A stretch of DNA of 64,000 nt from Caldilineaceae bacterium (lineage in GTDB: Bacteria > Chloroflexota > Anaerolineae > Caldilineales > Caldilineaceae): contig JALHQH010000061.1 of the NCBI GenBank assembly GCA_022842065.1, positions 1 through 64,000 on the forward strand, in the 5' to 3' direction. The notes beneath the pieces were generated by a model. That model ran no database searches. It was not told the DNA's origin and was given only the letters and a program-made list of their open reading frames with translations. Positions 7,801 to 15,375 of the stretch are shown here, piece by piece. Every line of letters begins with the position of its first letter. Position 1 is the first letter of the stretch. Both the position numbers and the translations under genes were made by a program.

Positions 7801-10073
7801 CCCTGGTGATAGGCCGCCCAAATGGAGCGACCGGGGGCCGTAATGCTGGGGACAATGATGTCATCGAACAAGCCACCATTTGGCCCGCGTGAGCTGAAGG
7901 AAGCCATGATATCGGCGTAAACATTGTCAACAACCAACACCCCGCCGGAAATCGCAGCCGTAACTGGCCCGGCCGCGGCGGTGACATAGGCAAGCAACTT
8001 CTGGTACTCATAGTAATCAATGTGTGAGGCTGGAATCACATGGGTGTCAGCCGTAATTGAACCGGGACCGCCACCGAACTCGTCCGGCTGGGCCAGAATA
8101 AAGCCGCCGGCACCGCCGGCTGCGGCACTTTCGCCTTTGGCGACACGGCCATAAACGCCGCGTTCACAGATGACAATCTCGCCATTGAACGTTCCTGCCG
8201 GGAAGGCATCGGGGGCACAGAGGCGTGCATCTTCTGCCGTTGCCGGCGGAATCACGTAGTCTTCGGCAAAGACTAAGGGGGCTGGACCAAAACCGGTATT
8301 AAGGCCCATCCCGGTTAAGGTTAACGGCGCTGTGCTGCCATCATTGAGGGTGACTGTGCTGATAAAGGCTCGGTTGTGGCTATTCGCACCAACTGAGGTA
8401 ATCCAGGGCAGATCCGCCGGCGACCCGACGGTTGCGTCGCCGGGGCCAGCATTGCCGGCTGAGGTGGCAACAAAGACGCCGGCATCGCGCAAGGCGAGCC
8501 ACGAAAGGGCTTCGACTTCGTTGTACGGATCCGGTGTGGGCGAAGAAGAACCAATCGAATAGTTGATCACATCAACGCCGTCGAGCAAGGCTTGGTCGCG
8601 CGCTGCCTGCAGTGAAGCGCCTGGACAGCCACCACCGTCGATACAACCATCATACATAATGACGTTGGCATGGGGGGCCACGCCCGAGATCAACTCGACG
8701 GTGAAGGCCCCGGTTGGGGTATTCACCACTGGGTTTTTGACCACATTGCCGGCGGCGGTGCTGGCCGTGTGCGAACCGTGGCCATCGGTGTCGCGTGGAT
8801 TATCATCCGACGCGCTATAACCCCAGACGCCAATCAACTTGGCATTACAGGGGAAGGTTGGATCATAGGCGACGACACCGCTGGGGGGTGCTGTATTGGT
8901 GGGATCACAAACACCCAGATAGGTACCTTCGCCCAAGGGATTCTCGTGGGTATAACCATCATCACCGGTGGCGGCAAAGGAGGGGTTCCACGGATCGACA
9001 CCCGTATCGATCACCCCAACAATCACCCCTTCGCCCAGTGTGCCATCGCTGGCGATCTGGCCACGAATGGCACCGGAGGGTGAGGCAGTGGTGTGGACGT
9101 TGACATAGAGGCCACCGCTCATCAGCAACGCTTGATCCGCCGTACTCAGCGTGACTACCCCGCTGATGGGATTTACCGGATCAAAGGGGGCGCTCCCATC
9201 ATAGAGATCATAGGCGACTCCGCCATTTTGGCCCGCTGGGGCCCGATGAATGTGGGCGGCTATAATATTTTCAATGTCAGCAACCGTCACTTCATAGCTG
9301 AGTTCTTGCGTCTTTACATTGTACTGGAAGGTTGCGCTGCCGCTGGCTGGGCCGGTAACGGGCGGGACTTCATTCGCGCCACTGAGGGCTGCCGAGAACG
9401 GCAAGGCGGTCAGTTCGCCCCCCCAGATTTCGGGGGCACCAATCCACGTAGGACCAGCATCGGTGTGGAGTTCGTAGATCTTCTCTTTTTCGACTAAGCG
9501 CACGCCCGAAAGCTTGGCAATTTGTTGTGCTTCGGCGGCGGTCATCCGTGCGGCAAAGCCATTGAGCGTTGCCCGATAGGTATAAAGCACGTCGAGCGGG
9601 CGGCCCAAGGTGCGGTTGGCACGGTCAATAAAGGCGGCCTGCTCCTGTTGTAGATAGCCAAGGTAGGCTTGGCTTTCTGGGCTGCGGCTGTTAATTTTTT
9701 TGCCGCTCTGTCGCGCCTGATTGGTGGGGGCGAGATTGGCGACCCCACCGCGATAGCTGGCCAAGGGGGCACCATCGAGCACAACAATATAAACTGCGGC
9801 CTCTTCGGCACTGCGGGCCATGACCATTGGTGTGCTCCCTTTGGCCTGGATGGTTGCTTCCAGGTTTTGTGGATTGCCCAGGTCAACGCCGGCGCGCGTT
9901 AGCGGTTGGGGGGGGGTATCAGGAGTCTGTAACGCGGCTTGCATCGTGCTACTTGTGCTGGCGGCGTAGACGGTGCCACCAAGTAAGGTGAGCGGATTAA
10001 TCAGCAAGGCCATCACAACGGCCGTTACAACGGCAAAGTGAAGGCTTGCTCTAGGGTAACGTTTACGAATCAT
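4881..10073 (-). CDS. Giant secreted subtilisin-like (S8) serine protease with CHRD insertion
   Basis: A 1730-residue exported protease. The signal peptide spans about 1-38, followed by an I9-type propeptide (about 90-200). A CHRD domain (about 221-340) with AHIHRAPAG and YVNVHTTASPSGAIRGQI is inserted before the catalytic domain. The S8 triad is D356 (VIDTG), H432 (DGHGSH) and S774 (GTSMASPHMAG), with oxyanion Asn541 (SAGNAG). A PA domain (about 585-695) interrupts the catalytic domain. Fn3-like, PPC-like, DUF11-type and C-terminal CBM-like domains (the last about 1550-1700, starting LVDNGSFEEG) follow. It ends in RMFLPWVQR. The ATG at 10073 is chosen because GGAGGGAGT abuts it and the signal peptide begins there; an upstream ATG at 10124 adds an unlikely leader. 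Confidence 0.93.
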   Translation of the reverse strand: MIRKRYPRASLHFAVVTAVVMALLINPLTLLGGTVYAASTSSTMQAALQTPDTPPQPLTRAGVDLGNPQNLEATIQAKGSTPMVMARSAEEAAVYIVVLDGAPLASYRGGVANLAPTNQARQSGKKINSRSPESQAYLGYLQQEQAAFIDRANRTLGRPLDVLYTYRATLNGFAARMTAAEAQQIAKLSGVRLVEKEKIYELHTDAGPTWIGAPEIWGGELTALPFSAALSGANEVPPVTGPASGSATFQYNVKTQELSYEVTVADIENIIAAHIHRAPAGQNGGVAYDLYDGSAPFDPVNPISGVVTLSTADQALLMSGGLYVNVHTTASPSGAIRGQIASDGTLGEGVIVGVIDTGVDPWNPSFAATGDDGYTHENPLGEGTYLGVCDPTNTAPPSGVVAYDPTFPCNAKLIGVWGYSASDDNPRDTDGHGSHTASTAAGNVVKNPVVNTPTGAFTVELISGVAPHANVIMYDGCIDGGGCPGASLQAARDQALLDGVDVINYSIGSSSPTPDPYNEVEALSWLALRDAGVFVATSAGNAGPGDATVGSPADLPWITSVGANSHNRAFISTVTLNDGSTAPLTLTGMGLNTGFGPAPLVFAEDYVIPPATAEDARLCAPDAFPAGTFNGEIVICERGVYGRVAKGESAAAGGAGGFILAQPDEFGGGPGSITADTHVIPASHIDYYEYQKLLAYVTAAAGPVTAAISGGVLVVDNVYADIMASFSSRGPNGGLFDDIIVPSITAPGRSIWAAYHQGEGGDGDFTYNVIQGTSMASPHMAGAGALMKALYPDWSPAEIQSALMTTARTPITNDDGTNPATPFAEGAGEVDLTQAAHAALVLDVTTDEYLAADPAEGGAPKDLNLASMADNQCLLVCSWTRTVKSTLTGAESWTATATSASGLNITVSPSSFTLAPGATQEIVITADASSAPREEWLFGEVQLTPAGTAPAAHLPVAVMSTPGIIPAAVDIDTRRNAGSHLVTGLETIGISELTIETYGLVTGDKVELSLNEDPSNGDPYDNINDGTVSATVVNVPTGALSLAADIIASEAPDIDLYIGTGNTPSAATEVCVSASGTALESCKIDNPAAGEWWILVQNWDASSAPPDAITLAYAIVAGDAGNFWVEGPSSVAAGTPFDLRVYWDVPTMVAGESWYGAFTIGTDPANPGNIGTIFVNLNRLRDDVVKAVSEDEAQPGDTLTYQIVVDTNVTPEDLAYTLQDTIPAGLTYVDGSASATAGTVAVTGNTLTWTGTQPSANNFVGGYNITTNQNDAQCALPIGDGGYYDALTRTGFTSSAGITGDTISWSYGSHAGTDFYGTARAGSPRFTDDGIVVFGTYAGQPWVNQDIPNVNVPNGLLAPYWRDMEVVYDEATNKGVTAVTFGGGIFWLVEIDDIQPYDDPTQHLDLAIMSWNDIDPAAGSYDAYFAYDNVNIGDTIGTIGVENDAGDAATKFSFDNFTPTDGLVLCLDYVGLTPVVINYEVTVDADAAAGIVTNEVIHNTDNPGSKPATTSADVTINEQSCADVPNNLVDNGSFEEGQTGWRYYTNSAGSFTISDEAADCDSAAQIEVAAPGSNVQLYQKGIQLEANTAYRMTFMAYSSSGSDLGLYLHNHVAPYEKYGLAINQVNLTPGWERYTVEFNTKNFAGTVNNARLRFWLTPFASAGDTYVIDDVRLEKLDGSESDLSAVSAAVVGLGIDEAPVDPALLDLVDDGNVVDEGSEALRMFLPWVQR

Positions 10074-10617
10074 ACTCCCTCCAAAATGAAAAATGATTGA
10101 GGACAGACCGAAACAGAACGACAATTTAGTGAACGTTCACGTTGTAGAAGCACCATATTGCTTTACTTACCATCACGGTTTATGATCACTGCCGGCGTAG
10201 AGGGCTGAATCGACGATGGTCAAACCGCGTTTATCAACGCCCAAAGAAGGTTATTATAAAGTGATAAGACTTACGCAAATTGGGAGAAACATCAAGCTGG
10301 TGTAAAACAAAACGGTGATAGCCTGCTACGGATCTATCGGTGATTTTATCGGTGACTTTATCGGTGACTATATCAGTGATGTCACATTGCATTCGGTAAC
10401 CTGGAAACTGCACTATATGGAGCCAGCGATAGATGAACCATGAACCACACTAAACCGCTTCTAATATAGATGGTGGCAAAGCAGTGAGGCAATAATATTA
10501 GAGATGCTCCGGCAAATGTACCACAAGACCGTTACTTATGTCTAGGCTAATCCTGTCAGATCCAACACTAGGTGCTGACAATGTGCTTACAGTTATTTAG
10601 AAAGGACTCATGCTCAA
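10074..10617. promoter_or_regulatory. Divergent promoter region with four 12-bp tandem repeats
   Basis: This 544-bp region separates the leftward protease and the rightward HAD gene. Four tandem 12-bp units of the form TATCGGTGAYTT occupy 10335-10382 with few substitutions. The surrounding DNA is AT-richer than the genes. I see no convincing coding frame. The array could be an operator for the protease or HAD promoter, but no bound regulator is identified. Confidence 0.5.
10335..10382. repeat. 12-bp tandem repeat, four copies
   Basis: Units start at 10335, 10347, 10359 and 10371. Each begins TATCGGTGA (the last TATCAGTGA). One helical turn is about 10.5 bp, so a 12-bp period is close to but not exactly in phase. 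Confidence 0.75.
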
Positions 10618-11385
10618 ATGTTTCAAATTGCTGCCATCGATCTCGATGACACCTTGTTGCGCAGTGACGGCACGATCTCACCCTATACCTTGGCGCAACT
10701 GCACGCCTGGCAAGCGGCCGGGCGTAAGGTTGTCATTGCCACTGGCCGCCCGCCCCGTTCGATTGGCGCGGCGTTGCCTGCTGCCTTGCAAACGGTGCCC
10801 TGGGTCTGTTACAACGGCGCTGAGATTCATCTGGCGAATGAACGCATCTATGCTAATCATATCCCCACGGCTGATACCCAAGCCATCGTTGCCCAACTCT
10901 TGGGGACCTCGCCGCAGGCTTTAGTCGGTCTGGAAATTGATGGTCAGCTTTATTTAAACCGCACGGCCACACGGAATACGCCCTATCTGGTCGCGGATCT
11001 GCAGACGCTGCTGCAGCCGGCGGCGAAAGTCTTGATCTTTAGCGAAACCGGTACGCCGCTGGAACGATTGCTGCTCGACTTTCCCGCCACGGCACAGCCG
11101 CTCTACTCGGCTCGGTATCCGCATTTTATTCAAATCCTGGCGACCGAATGTAATAAAGCGGTGGCCTTGCGTCATCTGGTGGAAAGTTGGGGCATGACCC
11201 TGGCCGATGTTGTCGCGTTTGGCGATGATACCAATGATGTGGAAATGGTCGCCCTCAGTGGGCATGGGGTTGCTGTGGAAAATGCAGTAGCAGAGGTAAA
11301 GGCGGTCGCTGATTATATCACCGCGTCGAATGATGGTGATGGCGTTGCGGCCGTGTTACAGGCCCTGTTGGCTGGTGAAGGGTGA
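10618..11385 (+). CDS. HAD superfamily Cof-type phosphatase
   Basis: A 255-residue cytoplasmic HAD hydrolase of the Cof/IIB subfamily. Motif I is DLDDTLLRSDG (8-18), with nucleophile D8 and acid/base D10. Motif II is VIATGRPPRS (about 39-48). A C2B-type cap lies in the middle. Motif III lysine is in ATECNKAVAL and motif IV is AFGDDTNDVEM. Length is usual. AAAGGAC precedes the ATG at 10618. These enzymes dephosphorylate sugar phosphates, pyridoxal phosphate or flavin nucleotides; the substrate cannot be read from sequence. A tandem repeat starts immediately after the stop. Confidence 0.88.
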   Translation: MFQIAAIDLDDTLLRSDGTISPYTLAQLHAWQAAGRKVVIATGRPPRSIGAALPAALQTVPWVCYNGAEIHLANERIYANHIPTADTQAIVAQLLGTSPQALVGLEIDGQLYLNRTATRNTPYLVADLQTLLQPAAKVLIFSETGTPLERLLLDFPATAQPLYSARYPHFIQILATECNKAVALRHLVESWGMTLADVVAFGDDTNDVEMVALSGHGVAVENAVAEVKAVADYITASNDGDGVAAVLQALLAGEG

Positions 11386-11470
11386 GGGGGTGACAAGGTG
11401 ATGGGGGTGACAAGGTGATGGGGGTGACAAGGTGATGGGGGTGACAAGGTGATGGGGGTGACAAGGTGAT
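11386..11470. repeat. 17-bp tandem repeat, five perfect copies
   Basis: Five copies of GGGGGTGACAAGGTGAT run from the base after the HAD stop codon to 11470. The reverse complement of the unit resembles the proximal edge of the 8-bp array at 11581, so the two arrays could pair as a long hairpin. Confidence 0.9.
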
Positions 11471-11508
11471 GGGATGATCTACCCTGCTAAGTGTGGCCAG
11501 AACCTGAG

Positions 11509-11545
11509 CTTACAATGAGTAGCGAAATTTCACTCTCATTGTAAG
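11509..11545. terminator. 11-bp perfect hairpin between the two arrays
   Basis: Arms CTTACAATGAG (11509-11519) and CTCATTGTAAG (11535-11545) form the centre of the convergent intergenic region. There is no long T-run. It may be the apex of a larger fold made by the flanking arrays. Confidence 0.45.
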
Positions 11546-11580
11546 TATCAGGCAAGGTCATCCTATCACCCTTTCACCTT

Positions 11581-11692
11581 GTCATCCTGTCATCCTGTCA
11601 TCCTGTCATCCTGTCATCCTGTCATCCTGTCATCCTGTCATCCTGTCATCCTGTCATCCTGTCATCCTGTCATCCTGTCATCCTGTCATCCT
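11581..11692. repeat. 8-bp tandem repeat, 14 copies
   Basis: GTCATCCT is repeated 14 times without interruption and stops 2 nt before the stop codon of the leftward AsnC-like gene. The period is not a multiple of three and no frame through it has a start, so it is non-coding. Such arrays are prone to slippage and length variation. Confidence 0.92.
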
Positions 11693-11694
11693 GT

Positions 11695-11979
11695 CTACTC
11701 TTCCGCGGCGCCAATCGCAAACATACTTTCCAGATCATGGTTAGAATAGGCACGGAAGGCGATCAAAGTCTCGGTATCTTCAATTCCTTCTAGCGCCAAC
11801 ATCTGGTTGGTCACAAGATCAGCTAACTTGTCGTTGTTATTCACGCGGATAATCGCAACCAGATCGTAACGCCCACCAACCGAATAAACTTCGGCTACGC
11901 CCTGCATCGCCACCAATTGCTGTGCCACTTCATTGATCTGCTGGCGTGCAGTCTTGATTAACACCACCGATGTGACCAT
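11695..11979 (-). CDS. Stand-alone Lrp/AsnC ligand-binding (RAM) domain protein
   Basis: A 94-residue protein consisting only of the Lrp/AsnC C-terminal RAM domain, without the helix-turn-helix. It has the expected alpha/beta pattern: VTSVVLIKTARQQINEVAQQL, then a GVAEVYSVGGRYDLVAIIRV block with the conserved G-x-Y-D-L-V, and a final strand TETLIAFRAY. Stand-alone RAM proteins bind amino acids or modulate full-length Lrp regulators. AAGGAGG lies 7 nt before the ATG at 11979, which rules out the longer frame to 12048. Tandem repeats abut its stop codon. Confidence 0.87.
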   Translation of the reverse strand: MVTSVVLIKTARQQINEVAQQLVAMQGVAEVYSVGGRYDLVAIIRVNNNDKLADLVTNQMLALEGIEDTETLIAFRAYSNHDLESMFAIGAAEE

Positions 11980-12171
11980 CTGTGCCTCCTTGCAATCTGC
12001 TATATCATCTTGTTGTGTATTCAAACAGCGATGGATCAAGCATAGCACTAGCTGGGCAAACCGACAACTTGGATCGTTTCGGACTTATGCAGCACTGGAC
12101 CTTGGTATCGGGGTAACCCCTGATCCCAAGGTCTGGTGTCACGCTTAGGCCAATTTCAAAAATAATTACCC

Positions 12172-12213
12172 CATGCCGTAGGGGCGACCGCTTGCGGGCG
12201 CCCCTACGGCATG
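12172..12213. terminator. 15-bp perfect GC-rich hairpin downstream of the secreted TP-rich protein
   Basis: Arms 12172-12186 and 12199-12213 match perfectly (core CCGTAGGGGCG), with a 12-nt loop, 20 nt beyond the stop at 12234 of the leftward gene. A weak T-rich stretch lies on its left when read leftward. A terminator role is likely. Confidence 0.6.
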
Positions 12214-12233
12214 TTTATTTTCTTGCAATTGCC

Positions 12234-13445
12234 TTAGTTGGCGTGAAAGTTAATGGTGAAAACGTTGCACTGTCCCCCTGGTCCATCGGTATGGAAGGCG
12301 GCCAGGGTCGAGATGCGCATGCCGTTGTTGTCAATTACCCAGGCGAACCAATCGCCGGTTCGCGCTACCCCAGCGCTGATAATGTGCGCATAAAAGCCTG
12401 GCACGCCCCGGCCCGTTTCCGTCGGTTGGGTTACCCACGGGCCATTAGCTTCATAGCTAAAGACAATGCGCTGCCCATTGGCCGGTTGACCCGCTTGGTA
12501 GACATAGCCATCAAAGCGGCTTCCCCGTTCATCTGCCGTACAACTCGCGACTTCGGCGACAAAGCGGTGGGCCGCAGCGGTTGGCGTAGCGGTTGGCGTG
12601 GCGGTGGTTGGGGGTAATGGTGATGGCGTTGCGGTTGGCGTGAGATTCGGTGTTGTTGCCGGCGTTGGTGTGCCGGTCAGCGCGGCGGTTGGCGTAGCGC
12701 TCAGTGTGCTGGTTGGTGTCGTTGTCACACTGGGGATTGTCACAGTGGGGGTTGGCGAAGTTGTCGCGGTCGGCGCGCTGCTGGCAATCGTCCAACGCCA
12801 GACCAGACCATAGCTGGTATGAAACGCCAGATAAGGTTCGTTGATTTCGCCCAACCCTAACCCTTCCACGCGATCGGCCGGCGCGCCGTTGGCGGGGAAA
12901 ACGGTGTAGGCCGGCGCGAGCGCGTACATGGGATAGTTGGTGGCATATTGCTCGCCGGGCTTGGCTTCGGTCTGTACGGTCGCGTGCCCATCGGGCCAGG
13001 CAATTTGGACGGCCACGGCGCTTTGCCGGTTGGCTGCGGTATCAAGGGTATCGATCAAGATGTGGTGGCGCCCGCCTGCTTCGATATGGTTATACCAGAC
13101 CGCTTTGACCAGGCGCCAATACCCCTGGCCAGGGGTGACCGTGGCGCGCACCAGGCGGGCACCACGCTCATCTAACCGCGGATCCCATTCGAGATCGCGT
13201 ACGACCGGTGGTTCCTGCGTGGGAATGGCGGTTGGGGTTGGCGTTGGTGGTGGTAGTGGTAGCTGGACAACCGGCAGGAAGACCGTATGTGATTGCTCGG
13301 TTGGAATGGTGCCGCCCGGGTCGCTTTGGGCAAAAAAGAGCTGGTAGGTATCAAGCAGGTAGAGTGTGCTTAACAGCAGGGTCGTGCAAAAAAAGAGCAT
13401 CCGCCGACGAAAATGCAGCTTCAGCGTCCGCTTGGGGTGCAGCAT
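12234..13445 (-). CDS. Secreted or membrane-anchored protein with TP-rich linkers
   Basis: A 403-residue protein. A basic N-terminus (RTLKLHFRRR) and hydrophobic segment (about 16-33) form an uncleaved anchor or signal peptide. TVFLPVVQLP (about 54-63) is followed by a proline/threonine linker. The first globular region (about 83-220, DLEWDPRLDERGARLVRATVTPGQGYWRLVKAVWY cut by function) is joined by a second long TPT linker (about 222-290) to a C-terminal domain ending in a Cys-containing strand (GGQCNVFTINF). No family is recognised; the architecture suggests extracellular surface display. GGAAAGG precedes the start at 13445. Confidence 0.7.
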   Translation of the reverse strand: MLHPKRTLKLHFRRRMLFFCTTLLLSTLYLLDTYQLFFAQSDPGGTIPTEQSHTVFLPVVQLPLPPPTPTPTAIPTQEPPVVRDLEWDPRLDERGARLVRATVTPGQGYWRLVKAVWYNHIEAGGRHHILIDTLDTAANRQSAVAVQIAWPDGHATVQTEAKPGEQYATNYPMYALAPAYTVFPANGAPADRVEGLGLGEINEPYLAFHTSYGLVWRWTIASSAPTATTSPTPTVTIPSVTTTPTSTLSATPTAALTGTPTPATTPNLTPTATPSPLPPTTATPTATPTAAAHRFVAEVASCTADERGSRFDGYVYQAGQPANGQRIVFSYEANGPWVTQPTETGRGVPGFYAHIISAGVARTGDWFAWVIDNNGMRISTLAAFHTDGPGGQCNVFTINFHAN

Positions 13446-13659
13446 GTTGCAATCCTTTCCTCAAGTTCGTAGGGGGCCATCCACGGCTGCAATCACCGTG
13501 GCTCTGCCTTGTAGCAAGCGATTTGATCAGTTGTAAAGGGTGGAGAGATGGAAATGCCGCTGGCAAATTTCCTGCTGTGCGCTCCATCATTGTCATGCAG
13601 ATGACAGATGCACATCCTACCTATAATGTAGATGACGGAAAACTAAATAAAAAGTAATG

Positions 13660-13884
13660 TTAGAAGTGACAAACCTGCGCAGTAAAATTAAGCCCCGGCG
13701 CGGCGGCAAAATTGCGGGATAAGCAGCTTCCATAGTACAATCTCGCAACAATTAAAGATTTTGCGTTGGAATGCCCCCGACCGTTCCATTGAGATAAGCT
13801 AAGGTGAAGCTGAGATCCAAGCGTTGTCTTGTGTTGATTAAGTAACTGATCAACCCGCGGTCCATGAGGGCTGCGGGTTTTTTT
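13660..13884 (+). ncRNA. Candidate small RNA or terminated leader
   Basis: The only direct evidence is the terminator at 13852-13884 with no upstream plus-strand gene for 2.5 kb. A small hairpin TTGAT...ATCAA precedes it. The 5' end is arbitrary. No known RNA family is recognised; 6S RNA was considered but not demonstrated. Confidence 0.25.
13852..13884 (+). terminator. Rho-independent terminator upstream of a small membrane protein gene
   Basis: Stem AACCCGC / GCGGGTT (13852-13858 / 13873-13879) is followed by a run of seven T residues (13878-13884). It lies 44 nt before the ATG at 13929, so it could also be an attenuator for that gene. Confidence 0.7.
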
Positions 13885-13928
13885 ATTGGCAAAGTAACAG
13901 TGTACAAAGTGAAAACAAAGGAGTGCTT

Positions 13929-14231
13929 ATGATGCGGATTCGCCGGGTGCGTATCTTTTCTGCGGCTAAAGCAATGGGATTTCTTTATGCGATTATCGGG
14001 CTGCTTTCGGGTGCTGTGGCGGCCTTGGTGGCACCGACCCTGTCACTCGAAAATCTAGCGTTGCCGTCCATGCTCTTTGGGCTCCCCCTGCCTTCGGTGG
14101 TCGGCTTGGCTAGCTTGGTGGTATTGCCATTCCTCTATTGGATCGTCGGTGCCCTCTTTGGCGCACTGCTGGCGATGATCTATAACATTACCGCCGGGTG
14201 GTTTGGGGGAATCGAGATTGAGTATGAATGA
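13929..14231 (+). CDS. Small two-helix membrane protein (DUF3566-like)
   Basis: A 100-residue integral membrane protein with two hydrophobic segments (about 14-38 and 55-85) and a conserved-looking tail AMIYNITAGWFGGIEIEYE. The basic N-terminus MMRIRRVRIFSAAK is typical of a small family of bacterial and archaeal membrane proteins that I associate with DUF3566, tentatively. AAAGGAG lies 6 nt upstream of ATG 13929, preferred over GTG 13923. The function is unknown. It is downstream of a terminator or attenuator hairpin. Confidence 0.75.
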   Translation: MMRIRRVRIFSAAKAMGFLYAIIGLLSGAVAALVAPTLSLENLALPSMLFGLPLPSVVGLASLVVLPFLYWIVGALFGALLAMIYNITAGWFGGIEIEYE

Positions 14232-14390
14232 GTTGCTGTGCTGATGGGATCGCACTGCTGTGTAAATTGTCGCGTCGTCGCGTGGCCATGTGCTCGTGTC
14301 ATCCAGACCACGCGACGTTGCGATGGATAAGACCGCTTTTCATCGTTATTGATACGACGAAGGCACGTTGCCTGATGGGGTAAACAAAAA

Positions 14391-14425
14391 TGGTCCTGAC
14401 GGTATTACCGTCAGGACCATTTTTT
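14391..14425. terminator. tmRNA terminator, bidirectional
   Basis: TGGTCCTGACGG / CCGTCAGGACCA pairs perfectly over 12 bp (14391-14402 / 14408-14419), flanked by AAAAA on the left and TTTTTT on the right. Read leftward it begins 16 nt after the tmRNA 3' end; read rightward it could terminate the small membrane protein gene. Confidence 0.9.
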
Positions 14426-14434
14426 AACGCTAGG

Positions 14435-14844
14435 TGGAGATGGTGGGAATTGAACCCACGTCCGAAACATTCGTCCAGAGACCTCTACAGGCTTAGTTGC
14501 ACATTTGTTGTTTCACCGAACGGACTCCGTGCAACGGGATTCCTTTGCTCGGTTAGCCGATAGATCTTAGGCGGCCTTTATCGGCATCCGGCCGCCGCAA
14601 CTCCTCAGTATATGTCAGCATCGATCTAGCCTGCGAGCACCACTAGTTCGCGCTGTGACCCTGGTTAGGGGGTCAGTTTTCAACCGCTAATTAAGCAGCA
14701 ACCGCCATAGGGGCGCTAGCAAAACCGAAGTTGAAATGTTTGCCTGTGTTGGCATTTATAGGTGTTGCGCCTGTTTTAACGTAGTCCGACGCTCTACGGC
14801 CTGCCATCCAAGAACAGCCTGCCCCGTCGAAACCGGACATCCCC
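14435..14844 (-). ncRNA. ssrA: Transfer-messenger RNA (tmRNA)
   Basis: About 410 nt. The 5' end GGGGATG pairs with CATCTCC near the 3' end to make the tRNA-like acceptor stem, and GTCCGGTTTCGACGG follows as in canonical tmRNA. The T-arm GTGGGTTCAATTCCCAC is intact. The 3' CCA is not encoded (the genome reads CCT after the discriminator A). The tag reading frame is at 14691-14753. A U-rich hairpin terminator follows. It rescues stalled ribosomes with SmpB, tagging proteins for ClpXP-type proteolysis. Confidence 0.96.
14691..14753 (-). other. tmRNA proteolysis-tag reading frame
   Basis: The frame starts at a GCC resume codon (14751-14753) and encodes a 20-residue tag beginning ANTGKHFN and ending MAVAA, then TAA. 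The C-terminal A-V-A-A fits the hydrophobic Ala-Ala degron. The tag is longer than the 10-residue E. coli tag and is phenylalanine-rich. Confidence 0.85.
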
Positions 14845-14943
14845 TTGATTGACGATCCATAGTATAGCACATCCGCTCCCCAATGTAAAGAGCTTTTTAT
14901 TAGCAATTTGTTAATGGGTGGTTTGCAGTCTATTAGCGGTCTA

Positions 14944-15375
14944 TTACTGCGCGGCGCTACTACCTACTGGCAGACGAATTTCCTGGCCTGGTACAAGCGT
15001 GCTGGGGTCAGTAATCTGTGGATTCTCGGCTAAAATTGCGTCAATCGTCGTACTGTAACGGCGCGCAATCAGCTGTAGCCATTCGCCACTTTGAACGGTA
15101 TATAACGTTCCAGCGGTCGCCGCTGTGGCATTGGCTACGGGGACAAGGCTGCTATTGTTCCCTTGCCCACTGGTTACTGGGGTAGTGGCCAACCCTGTAC
15201 CGGCGGGCAGGACAAAGGGCGTACCTACGCCACTGCTATTCACTGCTGTGTTACCTGCCGCGCTGTTGTTCGTCAGTGAGCTAATGGTTGGTGCGGCGGT
15301 GAGTGCCGAAAGAAAAAAGAAGAGCAGAAGGGCAAAAATTACGATTGCCATCAAACCGCTGGTGCTCTGATTCAT
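14944..15375 (-). CDS. Membrane-anchored LysM protein
   Basis: A 143-residue protein with one N-terminal transmembrane segment (about 8-27), a Ser/Asn/Thr-rich spacer (28-88) and a single C-terminal LysM domain. The LysM begins YTVQSGEWLQLIARRYSTT and ends VPGQEIRLP. LysM binds N-acetylglucosamine glycans of peptidoglycan or polysaccharide, so the protein probably sits at the cell surface with its domain in the wall. The start at 15375 has a GGCGAG upstream. It lies between tmRNA and sfsA, all leftward. Confidence 0.87.
   Translation of the reverse strand: MNQSTSGLMAIVIFALLLFFFLSALTAAPTISSLTNNSAAGNTAVNSSGVGTPFVLPAGTGLATTPVTSGQGNNSSLVPVANATAATAGTLYTVQSGEWLQLIARRYSTTIDAILAENPQITDPSTLVPGQEIRLPVGSSAAQ

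Larger units (their letters stand above)
13446..13928. other. Intergenic region with a possible short transcript
   Basis: This 483-bp divergent region upstream of the secreted protein and the small membrane protein has no convincing ORF. It is AT-richer between 13600 and 13850 and contains a rho-independent terminator at 13852-13884 on the plus strand. With no plus-strand gene upstream, that terminator must end a leader or small RNA. Confidence 0.45.

Noticed and set aside
11581..11692. CRISPR array
   Set aside because: The 8-bp period has no spacers and no cas gene is in the window; it is a simple tandem repeat.
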